64,000 nt of DNA from Salvia splendens (lineage: Eukaryota; Streptophyta; Magnoliopsida; Lamiales; Lamiaceae). The stretch's first letter is position 1; every line of letters starts with the position of its first letter. The position numbers and the translations under genes were made by a program. This document shows, piece by piece, positions 11,006-21,850 of this stretch. The DNA lies in the NCBI RefSeq assembly GCF_004379255.2, contig NC_056042.1, positions 13,439,901 through 13,503,900 of the forward strand, read 5' to 3'. The notes below the pieces were generated by a model that saw only the letters and a program-made list of their open reading frames with translations, was not told the origin of the DNA and did not search any database.

Positions 11006-13444
11006 GTGACGTGATTACAAAGTTTCTAGAAGCCTGATATGGCCACCCATTTCATTTTAATGGATTTTGTTGCTAGTGGGAAAAAAATTATACAACTATT
11101 AAAGTTTGTGATTTGTATGTCAAGTTCAATGTTTGCTAATAGGAAAAATTAAACAACTACTACTATTAAAGTTTGTGATATTCTATGTCAAGTTCAAAGT
11201 TAATGGGAAAAAATAAAGTTTTAAAAATTTTTGTGATATTAGACGCTAATATCCCAAAATAAAGGAGAGAGTATTACATATAAGTATCTTCATTCTGCTA
11301 CAAGAGTAACGTTTCTTTTGGCACGAAATTTAAGAAAATGATATTTAAAGAGATAGTGAGATACAATTGCACCTCAAAATTAATTTTTTTAACTACTGTT
11401 ATTAGTGTTATATAATTATTTAACTGACTTGGAGTATTATATTTTTTATGAAACTTTGCAAAATAAAGCTTTAAAACAATATAAGTACGTAAGAAATTTA
11501 TATAAGGAAATAAGATTGAAAATAAGATTTGGGAAATGATTTAATTCCGAAAGCTAAACCCTAGTTTAAATATAATTAAACCTCTATAAAAAAAGAGTAA
11601 AGACTATCTAATCCACCATTTCCTTGTAGTTGTAGAATCGCCGCCACCGCCACCTCCACCGCCACACCAAACAACCTCCAATAGGAGCAGGGTTGCACGC
11701 CGGCGACCTCAGTTTAAATAGCAACAAATAAAATTTGAATCCAGGTATATTATACTTTTGCAATTTAGGAGGGATAAATTATATTGACAAAATCTCTTTA
11801 TTATGCACGCCACCATCTATATTTATTTCTGCTTAATTTTTTATGTGGTTTATTATAGCAGTTTTAATGATTTGTTTTGCCTTTATTTAATATACTAAGT
11901 TTATTTGACAAATTCTCTATTTTATGTACTACATTATTAATAGTAATACATTATGTTTTAGTAGTATAGGTTAGTTTTAAGTGTTTAAATTTTTGAGATT
12001 TTTATGAAGCAGGTGATCAATCTTTGAATGCTTGTTTGGTCATTTTTATAATTTCATTAAGAAATACTGTGTGTTTTTACAAGTTTAAGATGATGCTATA
12101 GTCAATTCTATTATATTAAAGAAATGAATAAATTAATGTAATATAATTTTCTTTTATAATTGGAAATGTATTATTTTAAAATTAAATAGATATTTTAAAT
12201 ATGCTTTTCCCTTAGACTCACTTTTTTTTAGTGGTATGATATTTGAGGTGGAGTTGTTGAATGAAGTAAAGTAAGAAAAAAATTAGTTAAATATTTTAAT
12301 GAAATGAGATAAAAGAGAAGGTTATATTCAAGAATTAAAAAGTGATAATCTTGCTTAGGGCAAACATGAAAAGTAAGGTGATCATTTTGTATGAAATGGA
12401 AGGAATATTGTCATAAAAATTAGTCATTTAAAATATACTATTTGATTTTTTGAGAACTGTGTTTGATTCGCTTATGAAAAAGTTTGAGCTAGATATTAAG
12501 AATGATGAACATCAAATATTCTTGTTTGACATGAGTTGTCTTACAAAAGTGAATGCTGACTTATTTTGTTATTTTTGGATGCTATTGGCAATGGGTTAGT
12601 CTCAAGATTCTATAAAATTTGGTTATCTATTTGTTTAGAATGACATTTTATTTGTAATAACTTATCGTGTATGTTTGCTAAGCTTAAGTCAGGTACTCTC
12701 ACGTATGCTATTATGCTTTTAAAGGACGAGTGCAACATAAAAAAATGTTCGTTTACTAAACGAACTAAATACTCTCTTTGTTACTCAAAAATACTGTATG
12801 ACATGAATTTTAATATAAAATTAATAAAGTAAGAGATAGTGGAAACGTGAGTAATATTAGTTGATTGCAAGGTAACATTATTAATACTAGAATTTAAATA
12901 TTTAAAACATTCCATAGAAACTAGTCTAATTTTAATAGACGTCTAAAATAATATTTTTTTAAGAACGAAGGGCGTATGTCTTAAAATATTAATTGAATAA
13001 TAAATGCCCATGATCAATAAAAATGACGGTAAACTGATTATTCTAGAAAAATGGACTTAGAATTGTGCTTGTAAAATTTTTTTATTTATTTCAACATGAT
13101 TTTATAATGATATATAGATTGCACAACTAAGACTGGATAGGTAACGTAATTTATAATAATTTTATAATGATATATAGATTGCACAACTAAGACTGAATAG
13201 GTAACGTAATATAGGTAACGTAATTTATAATAATTTTATAATGATATATAGATTGCACAACTAAGACTGAATAGGTAACGTAATTTATAATAATTAATTT
13301 GATCTAAAACATTATCTTTTGAATTATTGTATTTTGAACAGATGAAAATAGTTCATTTTGGACTGTCGCCAATTAAACATATTACATATTTTGACTGAAC
13401 TAACACCTTCTTAAAATATTTAATTTATCAAAAAATAAAATATA
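11006..13444. other. Non-coding AT-rich region
   Basis: No gene recognised. 11,006-11,270 is the right arm of the inverted repeat around the copia element and contains two to three imperfect ~70-85 bp units with ATTAAAGTTTGTGAT. A GC-rich patch at about 11,638-11,710 with CCGCCACCGCCACCTCC and a nearby CCAGGTATATT could be a relic of a first exon and donor site, but no frame is convincing. Around 12,760-12,980 a degenerate Stowaway-like element may be present. Confidence 0.4.
13099..13290. repeat. Tandem repeat, 60-bp unit, three copies
   Basis: The unit contains TAATGATATATAGATTGCAC, then AACTAAGACTGAATAGGTAA and CGTAATTTATAA. The second copy is followed by an extra 15-base partial unit (AATATAGGTAACGT). 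Copies are nearly identical, so the expansion is recent. Confidence 0.9.
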
Positions 13445-13666
13445 ATCCCTCCGTCCTCAACGAATATGCACTTTGGAGTCGACACGAGTTTTAATGTAAA
13501 ATTGGTAAAGTTAGAGAGAGGTAGAGAGAAAAAGTAAATAAAGTATTGTCAGTGGAGAATAGGTTCCACCTCATTAGAGAGAAAAAACTTTCCAAAATTA
13601 GAAAGTGCATATTCTTGTGGGACGGACTAAAAGGAAAGAGTGCATATTCTTGAGGGACGGATGGAG
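13445..13666. mobile_element. Stowaway-like MITE
   Basis: The ends are ATCCCTCCGTCCTCAACGAA and, inverted, CTCCATCCGTCCCTCAAGAA, flanked by TA (13,443-13,444 and 13,667-13,668). It directly abuts the hairpin element that follows. Confidence 0.75.
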
Positions 13667-13667
13667 T

Positions 13668-14003
13668 ATTATTCACCAAGCCAGGCTTCTTCACCTGACT
13701 GGACTAGGGCAAGTCGAGGCTCCTCAGAAGCAGCTGTTTGACGGCGGCGATCAGCTCCTCCGTCGGATTCTTCGGCGGCACTAGATTCTTGAAATTCCGA
13801 CAGAAATTCATGTGCCGATTTAGCGGTGACTGTTATATTTGGGAGCAAAGAAGCGCCAAATCGGCTCTGGTGGAATTTCAAGAATCTGGTGACGCAGAAG
13901 AATCTGACGGAGGAGCTGATCGACACCGTCAAACAGTTGCTTCTTAGGAGCCTCGGCTCACCCCGGTCGAGCCCGGTTAAGAAGCCTGGCTTGGTGAATA
14001 ATA
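13668..14003. mobile_element. Hairpin element with a coding-like segment in both arms
   Basis: Outer termini are ATTATTCACCAAGCCAGGC and its inverse. Arms of about 135 bp (13,668-13,802 and about 13,868-14,003) are inverted copies. Translated toward the outside both arms give similar peptides: right arm FKNLVTQKNLTEELIDTVKQ then LLLRS, left arm FKNLVPPKNPTEELIAAVKQ then LLLRS. Conserved amino acids with changed bases suggest a piece of an exon was taken up and doubled by inversion. I do not recognise the parent gene. Duplication copy 1 keeps only the last ~60 bp of the right arm (about 465-520). Confidence 0.65.
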
Positions 14004-15572
14004 TATTTTTTCATTTTTGATAAATTAAATATTTTAAGAAGGTGTTAATTCAGTCAAAACATTTTAATTGGCATTGACCATCAATAATTGACGGCTTTGT
14101 CCAAAATAGACTAAATCTGGAGCATTTTTATTTGTTTATGATGCAATAATTTAAAAATTAATATTTTAGACTAAAATCGTAAAAATATACATCAAGAAAC
14201 TTTGAACATGGTCACATATTCATACCATAGCCATCAATTGTTGGCGAATGACGATATCTCTGTTGTGTCGAACAAGTAGAATATTAAGGTACGAGCAATC
14301 AAACACTGTGACAATTTATATAAGTTTTTAGTAATATACTTTTATTTTATTCTTTTTATGCTTCGACACAGTGCAGTTGGAGCTAACATTATTGAAATGA
14401 AGACTAAAAGTCTTACCTATATCATGCTTTTGTTTATCTTTTTTAATATATATGTATTTATAATATTGTCTGGCTATTCCTAATGTAGTTCTGATATAAT
14501 GTTGCTATCATTGTCAAAAAGTGAATTTTGGCTCCATCGGGCTTAAATAGAGAAATTGAAAGCATTATTTTATAAACAAGATATTTGGCCGACGAATGTA
14601 TTGAACTTTATATACATGTCATGGATGATAGACTTTCTGAAAATTAATGGATCAAACTTCTTGTTTATTGGAGAAGCGGATGCAATGGTAAAATTTTTAT
14701 ATCTCCACAAAACCATCATTTTATTGAAGTTATGAACTCACATATCTCCGTGATTGATATTAGAATACAACTAAGAGAAAATAAAAAATTTGAGCGAAAA
14801 AGTTAATGAATCAAAAAATAGGAAAAAAATGATTTGTGCAAGTTAAAGCCAAATTGGCAATATTTCTTTGTTATATATTTAATTTAATAATTATATTTTA
14901 CAATATATTAGTAACCTAACAATGTACATTTTCATAGACGAAGGAACAAGGACAATGCTTAACTTGTGTTCAACTATTTAGTTTATGTTTTGTTTGATGC
15001 TATCTCAAGTAAAATTGTATGTGTCATTCAAAGAAACAAAATACGAACTAAATATTGAAACCAGTTGGATATCGTCCTTGTTCTTTTATCTATGTACATA
15101 AATATTGTTAGATTACTAATATATTGTAAAAACAATATTAAAATTAAATATGTATATAATAAAGAAAATACTACCAATTTGGCTTTCACTTGCGCAGATT
15201 ATGTTTTTACTATTTTTTGATTCATTATCTTTTTCGTTCAAATTTTGGTTTCTCATTCTTGTACTCTAATAGCAAAATAAAAAAGATAAGTGAATTCATA
15301 GCTTAAATGAAATGATTATTTTATGGAGATATTAAATATACCTTTGTGTTCTCCAATAAGCAAAAGTTTGATTCATTGTTCTTCAAAAATTCTATTATTC
15401 ATCTTATGTATTAAATGCTCAATAGGTACGTCGGCCTAATATCTTATTTTTAAATAATGCTTCCAATTTCTCCATTCAAGCTTGATGGAGGCCAAAACCC
15501 ACTTTTCGACAATGATCGGACATCGAATGGTAATTACGTTACACAAAGCCACAAAGCCAGCCAATATTAAAA
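14004..15572 (+). repeat. Segmental duplication, copy 2, first part
   Basis: Collinear with 520-2,390. It lacks the Stowaway-like MITE found at 704-965 in copy 1. No gene seen. Confidence 0.8.
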
Positions 15573-15573
15573 T
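14450..15573. repeat. Near-palindrome of about 1.1 kb, copy 2
   Basis: Same inverted-repeat design as 1,243-2,395, with its axis near 15,010. The Harbinger-like element at 15,576 inserted at the outer edge of its right arm. Confidence 0.65.
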
Positions 15574-15635
15574 TAGAGCATCCACAACCGTGCTCTTGCC
15601 GACGAGCATAGTTGTAGGCCCGGCCTCACTTTTTC

Positions 15636-18600
15636 TGTCACGACCGCATTTTCTAAGGATAGAAAACACGGTTGATCGCGACTAGGGGAGGATTAAAGAA
15701 ACGGGGAAGAAAGGGGAAAACAAAAATCGACCATAGCTCGAAACAAATGGGAATTGCTTGAAATAAAATCAGTGTTTTGAACAAAATTAGACCTGAGTAT
15801 TTTAAGATGCACAACGGAAGCAAATGAACGCGGTTCCATGTATGAAGACATGAACCTCCGAGAGTCAAAATCTGACTGAATTAAATGTCTTGTCTCAATA
15901 GCACTTCCTCCACCACTTCGCTGCTCAACCTGCACATTTAGAAATATATGCAGGGCTGAGTACAAAAAGTACTCAGTGAACACATTGCCGAAAATTACAC
16001 ATATACATTTGAACATATTGTCAAGCCATCATCATAGTAACACTCGGGGTGTTGTTGAAAAGACCCGAGCTTACTAAAAATATCACATTGGACTGCAGTC
16101 CCTTTTTCCTGTACTTAGCCATATCTGATCACATTGTGCCGTTGAGATGGTGTTCTCACACGGTCACCTTACATACATGTGCCGGGAAGGTGGCCACTTT
16201 CCACGGTCACCTTCTCTGCCCAACATGTCAGAGGTATCCTTGTGCCGGGAAGGTGGCCACCTTCCTCGGTCACCTGCTCTGCCCATCATGACAGAGGTAG
16301 CTTGTGTACACTAGTCCGAGCGGGGACACCACCCTCACTGGGACCCGAATTCGACTTATATCATCATTCATAATTCACTTGGCCTTAGCCAAACAGATAT
16401 GCATCATACACAAAAACATTTATGGCAAGACAACATCTTTAAAAATCACGAACATGTGTTCAAGTTTTCATAAAATACGATTCGTATTTTTTTAGTATAA
16501 GAAAGCTCACCTCGTTTACTTAAACCATTCAATATCCATTTAAGGCAACCCTCGTTCCTCGAGCTCACGTACACACAATAATCCTTGCCAACATCACAAC
16601 ATAAGTCAGCCTTCCATAAACTCATTTTTTTTTCCTATGCATGTCCTATCGTTCCTCTCTCATCGTTTTTCTCAATTTACCCAACCCAATGTTCAACACA
16701 AGAGGGAAAAACACACCATAACATATTTCAAAGTGCAACACCTAACCACACCAATAAACACACTCCTTGGACATACATGCATCATATAACACCATAAATC
16801 TTGAAAATAAGCACTATTTTATTAAGGCATAAAACTGGCAGAACTGCGCGACCGTTTTGTAAATATCACTAAAAATCCATCCGACCTCATATGAAGCTAA
16901 AATTTGGTCACAACACAGTAGACACATTCAAGTTCAACCAGTTAAAATTTCACACCGAAATAATATCATTTGGTCAGTCAAAACATTAATACAACACTCT
17001 GGTTGGAACATAAAGATTCGGGCAGCATTGCGCAGTTCGTTTGAAAAATTCACCATAAATTCATACAATGTCCAATAAGGCTGAAAATTTTACAAGACTC
17101 AGAAGACACTTCAAATTTTCATCTAGTTCAAGAATCACATCAAACGGAGATCATTTGGTCGGTCAAAAAGATTTCGAAACCTTCTGGTCGAGAAAACACG
17201 TTACTGGCAGAATTGCGCAGTCGACTTCAAACATTTTTCAAAAATTCATTTTTCAACAAAAAGGGCTGAAATTTATACGAGACACAGAAATCACCTTGAA
17301 ATTTATTCAGTAAAATTTTCATATCAAAATTAGACCGTTTGATAGGACAATCACACATCAGGAAATACTGTTCGAACGTCACAAATTTCAGACTCAAAAT
17401 TTCGAAATTAGAGTTTCTTTCCCAATCATCCAACCACAAATTCTCATGCTTATAACACACAATCATGCTTGATAAGACTCTTATAAACATGTTTGCACAT
17501 AAACTTACATCATTCACCAAGGATTCAAAACAATCTCTACATAAACTCATTCAAAAATCGCATAACTATCAAAGTTCTCACGCAAACTCACTTTCCCACC
17601 GATTAATTTTGCGATCTATGATTCCTACACTACTATATGCATGTAGGGATCAAGAACATGGTTCAATGAAGGAGATGAGAAGAAAATCTTAGTTATACCT
17701 TTTTGAATCAAGAAAAACGAACGGTAACTCTTGAAAATCCACTCCAATTGATGCAAGAAACAAGAATTGAGTGGAGGATTTTTGGAGAGATTGTAGAGAG
17801 GGAGGGGAAAAAAAACGTGTGGAGTGAGGGAGAATGGGGGCTAGGGTTTATATTAGAGATAGGGATGAATTTAGAGATAGGGATGAATTTAATTATAGAT
17901 AAGCTTGGTATTAGAGGTAAGGATTACCTTATCCATTAACCACTATACATATGTATGTAACATGTAGTTTCATGGTGTGTGGAATAAGAGGAGCCATATT
18001 TTCCTATCAAACAAGAAAGTCTCCCTTCTCTCATATACTTCTACAAATCAACACCAATAAATAAAAACCCACAAATAAAAAGAAGGCAAGGTTTCGAAAA
18101 TTATGGCTAGAAATTCAATAAGGAATTTATTTGGTATTTACTTGGAGAGGAATAGATTCACAATTTAGGAAATAAACAATGAACATTCCATAAACAAGGG
18201 AACAAAATAAATTAAATCTCCAAGTATGAAATACTGAGGGAGGGGGCGAAAATTTGCTTAACTCGCCGCAAGGAAATAATTCAACTCTTAATTTAATTGG
18301 GTGGGGGAATAAAATGTGGCAAGATTTAATTGGATTTAAAAAAAATAGCTAAAGGAAATCAACAAGGTACCAATTAAATCAAAGAAACTAATTCATCCTC
18401 CTAATTAAAATAGAGAATATTCGAAACTTACAAAAAAAAATAATAGGTTAGAGTTCGAATCTCATGTAGCACAATTTAGGGATAATTTGATTTGGATTTA
18501 ATTTGGATGAATATCCCAAAACAATTAATTAAATCCAAGAAAGAATAAACCTTCCAATAATTGGAGGGGCCGACAATAGCTACTTTATTTGGCTAGAACA

Positions 18601-18794
18601 AGATGCATGATCTTATTTAAATTGATTTTCCCCGAATTAAAATATAAATATAAAAGTATCAAATACTTCATTCCCTATCACCCACGAGAATTATTTCACA
18701 TAATTCACTTAATCACATAGAAACAAAGAAATTTCATAATTGAAATTTCAAATCAACTTATTAAATAAAAGTCACAAAATTCTGGGATGTTACA
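15636..18794 (-). mobile_element. Solo LTR, probable Ty3/gypsy, 3.16 kb
   Basis: On the minus strand it begins TGTAACATCCC and ends GGTCGTGACA. The target duplication TTTTC is perfect (15,631-15,635 and 18,795-18,799). No internal domain, primer site or open reading frame is present, so it is a single LTR left by recombination between two LTRs. The length and the start TGTAACATCCC fit long-LTR chromovirus-type gypsy elements; that assignment is inference. Confidence 0.85.
16178..16310. repeat. Two-copy tandem repeat inside the solo LTR
   Basis: A unit of about 66 bp starting TGTGCCGGGAAGGTGGCCAC is repeated, each copy followed by GGTCACC and CTCTGCCCA. Further imperfect units of about 160-190 bp (with TGGCAGAA-TGCGCAG and ATTTGGTC) occur at 16,845-17,330. 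Confidence 0.75.
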
Positions 18795-19531
18795 TTTTCT
18801 GTCTGCTCTTAGGCAGGAGCACAACACCCACATCTGTGCTCTTCCGCAAGGACGAGCACAAGAGTCCCACCATTCCATGATTCAATTTAAATAAAAACAT
18901 TTCCACAAAATTTAAATACATTAAAAATACCCGAAATAATATTACAAATTACAATAAAATTTAAAATTACATAATTAAAATCATAAAAATTAAAAGTAAA
19001 TAATTAAAATCCTAAAATTTAAAAAGTACGTAATTAAAATCCTAAAAATTAAAAATTACATAATTAAATTCATAAGTGACTGAATTTCGTCCAAATGGAT
19101 GATGAATGTGTGTATTTATAGATGGTTTTGGGATTAATTTTTTTTAAAAAAATTTCAAAAAATTTCAAAAAAACGGTAATAAAACGACTATATTTTTGGG
19201 AATCCGAAAATATATATTTTTTAATTTTTGGTATTATTTTCGATTTTTTTTAGAAAAAGAAAAAAAGAAAATGCCAACTGCCAATAGAAACACGCCACGT
19301 CGCCCTGCTCACTGGCACGGACGTGCTCTATGCATAGAGCATGTCCGTGCCAGCGGCAAGGCGCAGCGGTGGACAAGCTCGTCCTTGCCAGCGGCAAGGA
19401 CGGACTGTGAGCTTGTGCTCACCATTGTGAGTGCTCTTAGCTTTGTTAAAATGTTATTACCTTTCCAATTTCGAGCATCTCAACTTTTTTCCCTCATTGT
19501 TGATAAATTATATACTAATGTAAGCTTTTTA

Positions 19532-19755
19532 ATACTCCATCCGTCCGCAAATAGAAGTCTCATTTCATTCTGACACATGTTTTAAAAAATGTTAAGAAAA
19601 ATGAGTGGAACATAGTTAGTGGAATATAGGCTTCGCTTGTATATATTAGTTTTAAAATATATGTGAGTGGAATGAGTTGGTGGAATGTGAGATATTTTTA
19701 CCATTTATAGTAATAGTGAACCGAGGCTTCTATTCGTGGACGGACCAAAATGAAA
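19532..19755. mobile_element. Stowaway-like MITE
   Basis: The left end CTCCATCCGTCCGCAAATAG is matched by the inverse of CTATTCGTGGACGGACC near 19,730. The right boundary is imprecise because a second, related string (TGAGATTCGCGGATAGAG) follows. Confidence 0.55.
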
Positions 19756-20146
19756 AATGAGATTCGCGGATAGAGCAAGTATCCGCAAGTAGTAGATTAA
19801 TCATATTTTTTTATATATTTTGAGACAGTTTATTTTTTTTATATGGGCATGATTGGTTGCCCTCATAAGAGCCAATAAAAGGCCCTCTTCTTCAACCTTC
19901 TTCTCCTTTTGGTAGAACTCGAATTTGTCGGTGAATCCGGTAGAAAAATCCCGGATCTTGCTGGTTTTGAGATTAGATTCGGCGACTGAGGCATTCCACC
20001 ATCCGAGACAAAAGCAGGTATAGTTTTTTCTCTACTTCTTCGACTATCTGATTTGTAGCTTTATGCCTAATTTGCCCTCCCTCCCACCACTATTTGACTT
20101 CTACATGCCCATAACCACGTGACACTGATTCGGCAGTGATCGCGCG

Positions 20147-20510
20147 CGAACCGCCGTCTATCGCAACACTGCTGGGGAGCTGGCGTTGGTGGATGTTGGT
20201 AGAATCGGCAGTGATGACAGAAGCAGGTTTTGGATAAGCTGATTGCCGTTGTGTATGAAGATATGGAGGGTATTTTGAGAGGAGTTAGGAAGAGATTTGA
20301 TGTGTAAGGATTTCTTCAGAATTATGCATACCAAGTGTTTGATAATTTGGTTGTGTTAATTTAGTATACCGTTTTTGTGTGGAACATTTTAGATAGTAAT
20401 TTTACAATGAGGTGATTTTATAATGCTCTCTCTGCTAGTTCCCAAATTCTACTTGTGTCCTTTGCAGCGTAGGCCTGGAATTTCCAAAAGTCGAGGTTCG
20501 GTTTGAAGAA
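20147..20510 (+). pseudogene. PDR-type ABCG transporter, N-terminal fragment
   Basis: Two pieces read like the N-terminal cytosolic region of plant pleiotropic-drug-resistance (ABCG full-size) transporters. The first (20,147-20,303) gives RTAVYRNTAGELALVDVGRI, GSDDR and, after one missing base near 20,222, VLDKLIAVVYEDMEGILRGV and RKRFDV, then GTAAGG as a donor. The second (20,468 on) follows TTTGCAG and gives VGLEFPKVEVRFE, a hallmark of the family. The intron position and the motif order match; no nucleotide-binding domain or membrane segment follows, and the frame stops shortly after. It is a dead fragment, inserted into the second duplication copy only. Confidence 0.65.
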
Positions 20511-21480
20511 AAAGTGGGGGTTCGTTAAAAGCCGCTTTGAGAATGTGATTCTTCTTGACAAAAGGTTGGCTGGGGATCGTCACTGAAATTAAAAATGAAG
20601 GGCAACTTGGCAAAATTGAGGCGTGCGGAAGAAAAGAGGGAGGGGCAGCGGCAGTTTGAAGCGAACCTCGTCAGTTTTAGATTGTTAAACAAGAATATTG
20701 TGGAGTAATTTCAGGGATTTGTGCTCAACAATCTCTGGAGGCCTATTTTTGCTAGTTGAATGTTGTGTAGAGGTAAGAAATTTATGGAAGAGTAGTTTAT
20801 TAGAATTGTTGTTTATCTAAAATGATGTGTATAATTTAGTCGAATTGCAAGCGGAATTTCTTTCTTGTTGGAGTGTGCATTATGAGGATACAATGGTATC
20901 AAGTTAAGAAGTTGGGAGCTTGTGTTTCGTGATGGTTAAGAACAACCACAGAGCTTCATCTTTGTGAATGTTTTTATGCTGTTCTTGTTTAAGAGCACTG
21001 ATTTTTTTATGTTTTAAAAATGATTAGGAACAACCAAAAAGCTACACCTTTTGTTGAATGCTTCTACTATGAATAATGGTGCTCTTGTTCTAGTACATTG
21101 ATTCTTAATCGTGTTTGATTCGACACGATTATGAAGTGGACATAATAGCAAGCTTTGCCATTTAAAAAGCTTACATTACTATATAACTTGGCCAATACCT
21201 TTATCATATTCTTGTTCAACACCAACACTTGCATCCCTATCTATTTCCATTTTATAGAATAACCATCCTTATCTTATCCAATAACTTTTTTTCTTCTCTT
21301 TATTATTTTCTTTATGTTGTCTTTGTCCTTTAGAAGCCATTAGTCAACAAGTTTTTACAAATAAATACATACACTATAAGTTATTACAAATAAAATTTCA
21401 TTCATTAGTCACCAAGTTTTGAATATATAAAAAAAATCTTTTACAATGTCAAAATGAAATCTTCAAGGTGTTGCCATTGT

Positions 21481-21850
21481 GAAGGAGAGGAATTGAAGCA
21501 GATATTAAGCAGCACGACTTTAACTGTTGAGGTTGTTTTGCAACTGTTTGATTGAATTTTGCACAACTTCTCTCAAGGCTTCACTTCCCCATGTGGAGAA
21601 AACCTAGTTAGTTAAATTTGTTTGTTATAACCATATTTATTCTATAATCAACCACTGCACTTAACCTATAAATGCATAATTGTGGGAACACTACAATAAT
21701 ATTATCACTGACATTTAACAAGGGAATGAATGACTACTTATTAACTTTCAACATCCAAAATACAATAAGATTTCCCCACAAATTGAACTATGTTGCAAAA
21801 TGTAGGATATTGTTTCACAAGGCACGACGCGTAACGGTATGCAGCAGATC
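21481..21850 (-). other. Region downstream of the epimerase gene
   Basis: No frame of interest. On the minus strand it would contain the 3' untranslated region of the epimerase gene; an AATAAG-type string about 110 bases after the stop is a possible polyadenylation signal. Confidence 0.45.

Larger units (their letters stand above)
15576..19436. mobile_element. PIF/Harbinger-like element split by a solo LTR
   Basis: The ends GAGCATCCACAACCGTGCTC and (reverse complement) GAGCACTCACAATGGTGAGC are flanked by TTA at 15,573-15,575 and 19,437-19,439, the 3-bp duplication of this superfamily. Without the inserted LTR (15,636-18,794) and its target duplication it is about 700 bp and non-coding: a short GC-rich head, an AT-rich body, and the sequence around 19,300-19,400 with repeated GGCACGGACGTGC-type strings. 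Confidence 0.8.
19440..21480 (+). repeat. Segmental duplication, copy 2, second part
   Basis: 19,440-19,500 matches 2,685-2,745 and 21,160-21,340 matches about 2,980-3,190 (shared TTGTTC-ACACCAACACTT, AATAACCATCCTTATCT). Between them is about 1.6 kb absent from copy 1, made of a MITE and a transporter gene fragment. Confidence 0.65.

Noticed and set aside
11628..11760. First exon of a gene (CCGCCACC-rich, followed by a donor-like site)
   Set aside because: No start codon in a frame that stays open, no downstream exon; probably a simple-sequence patch.
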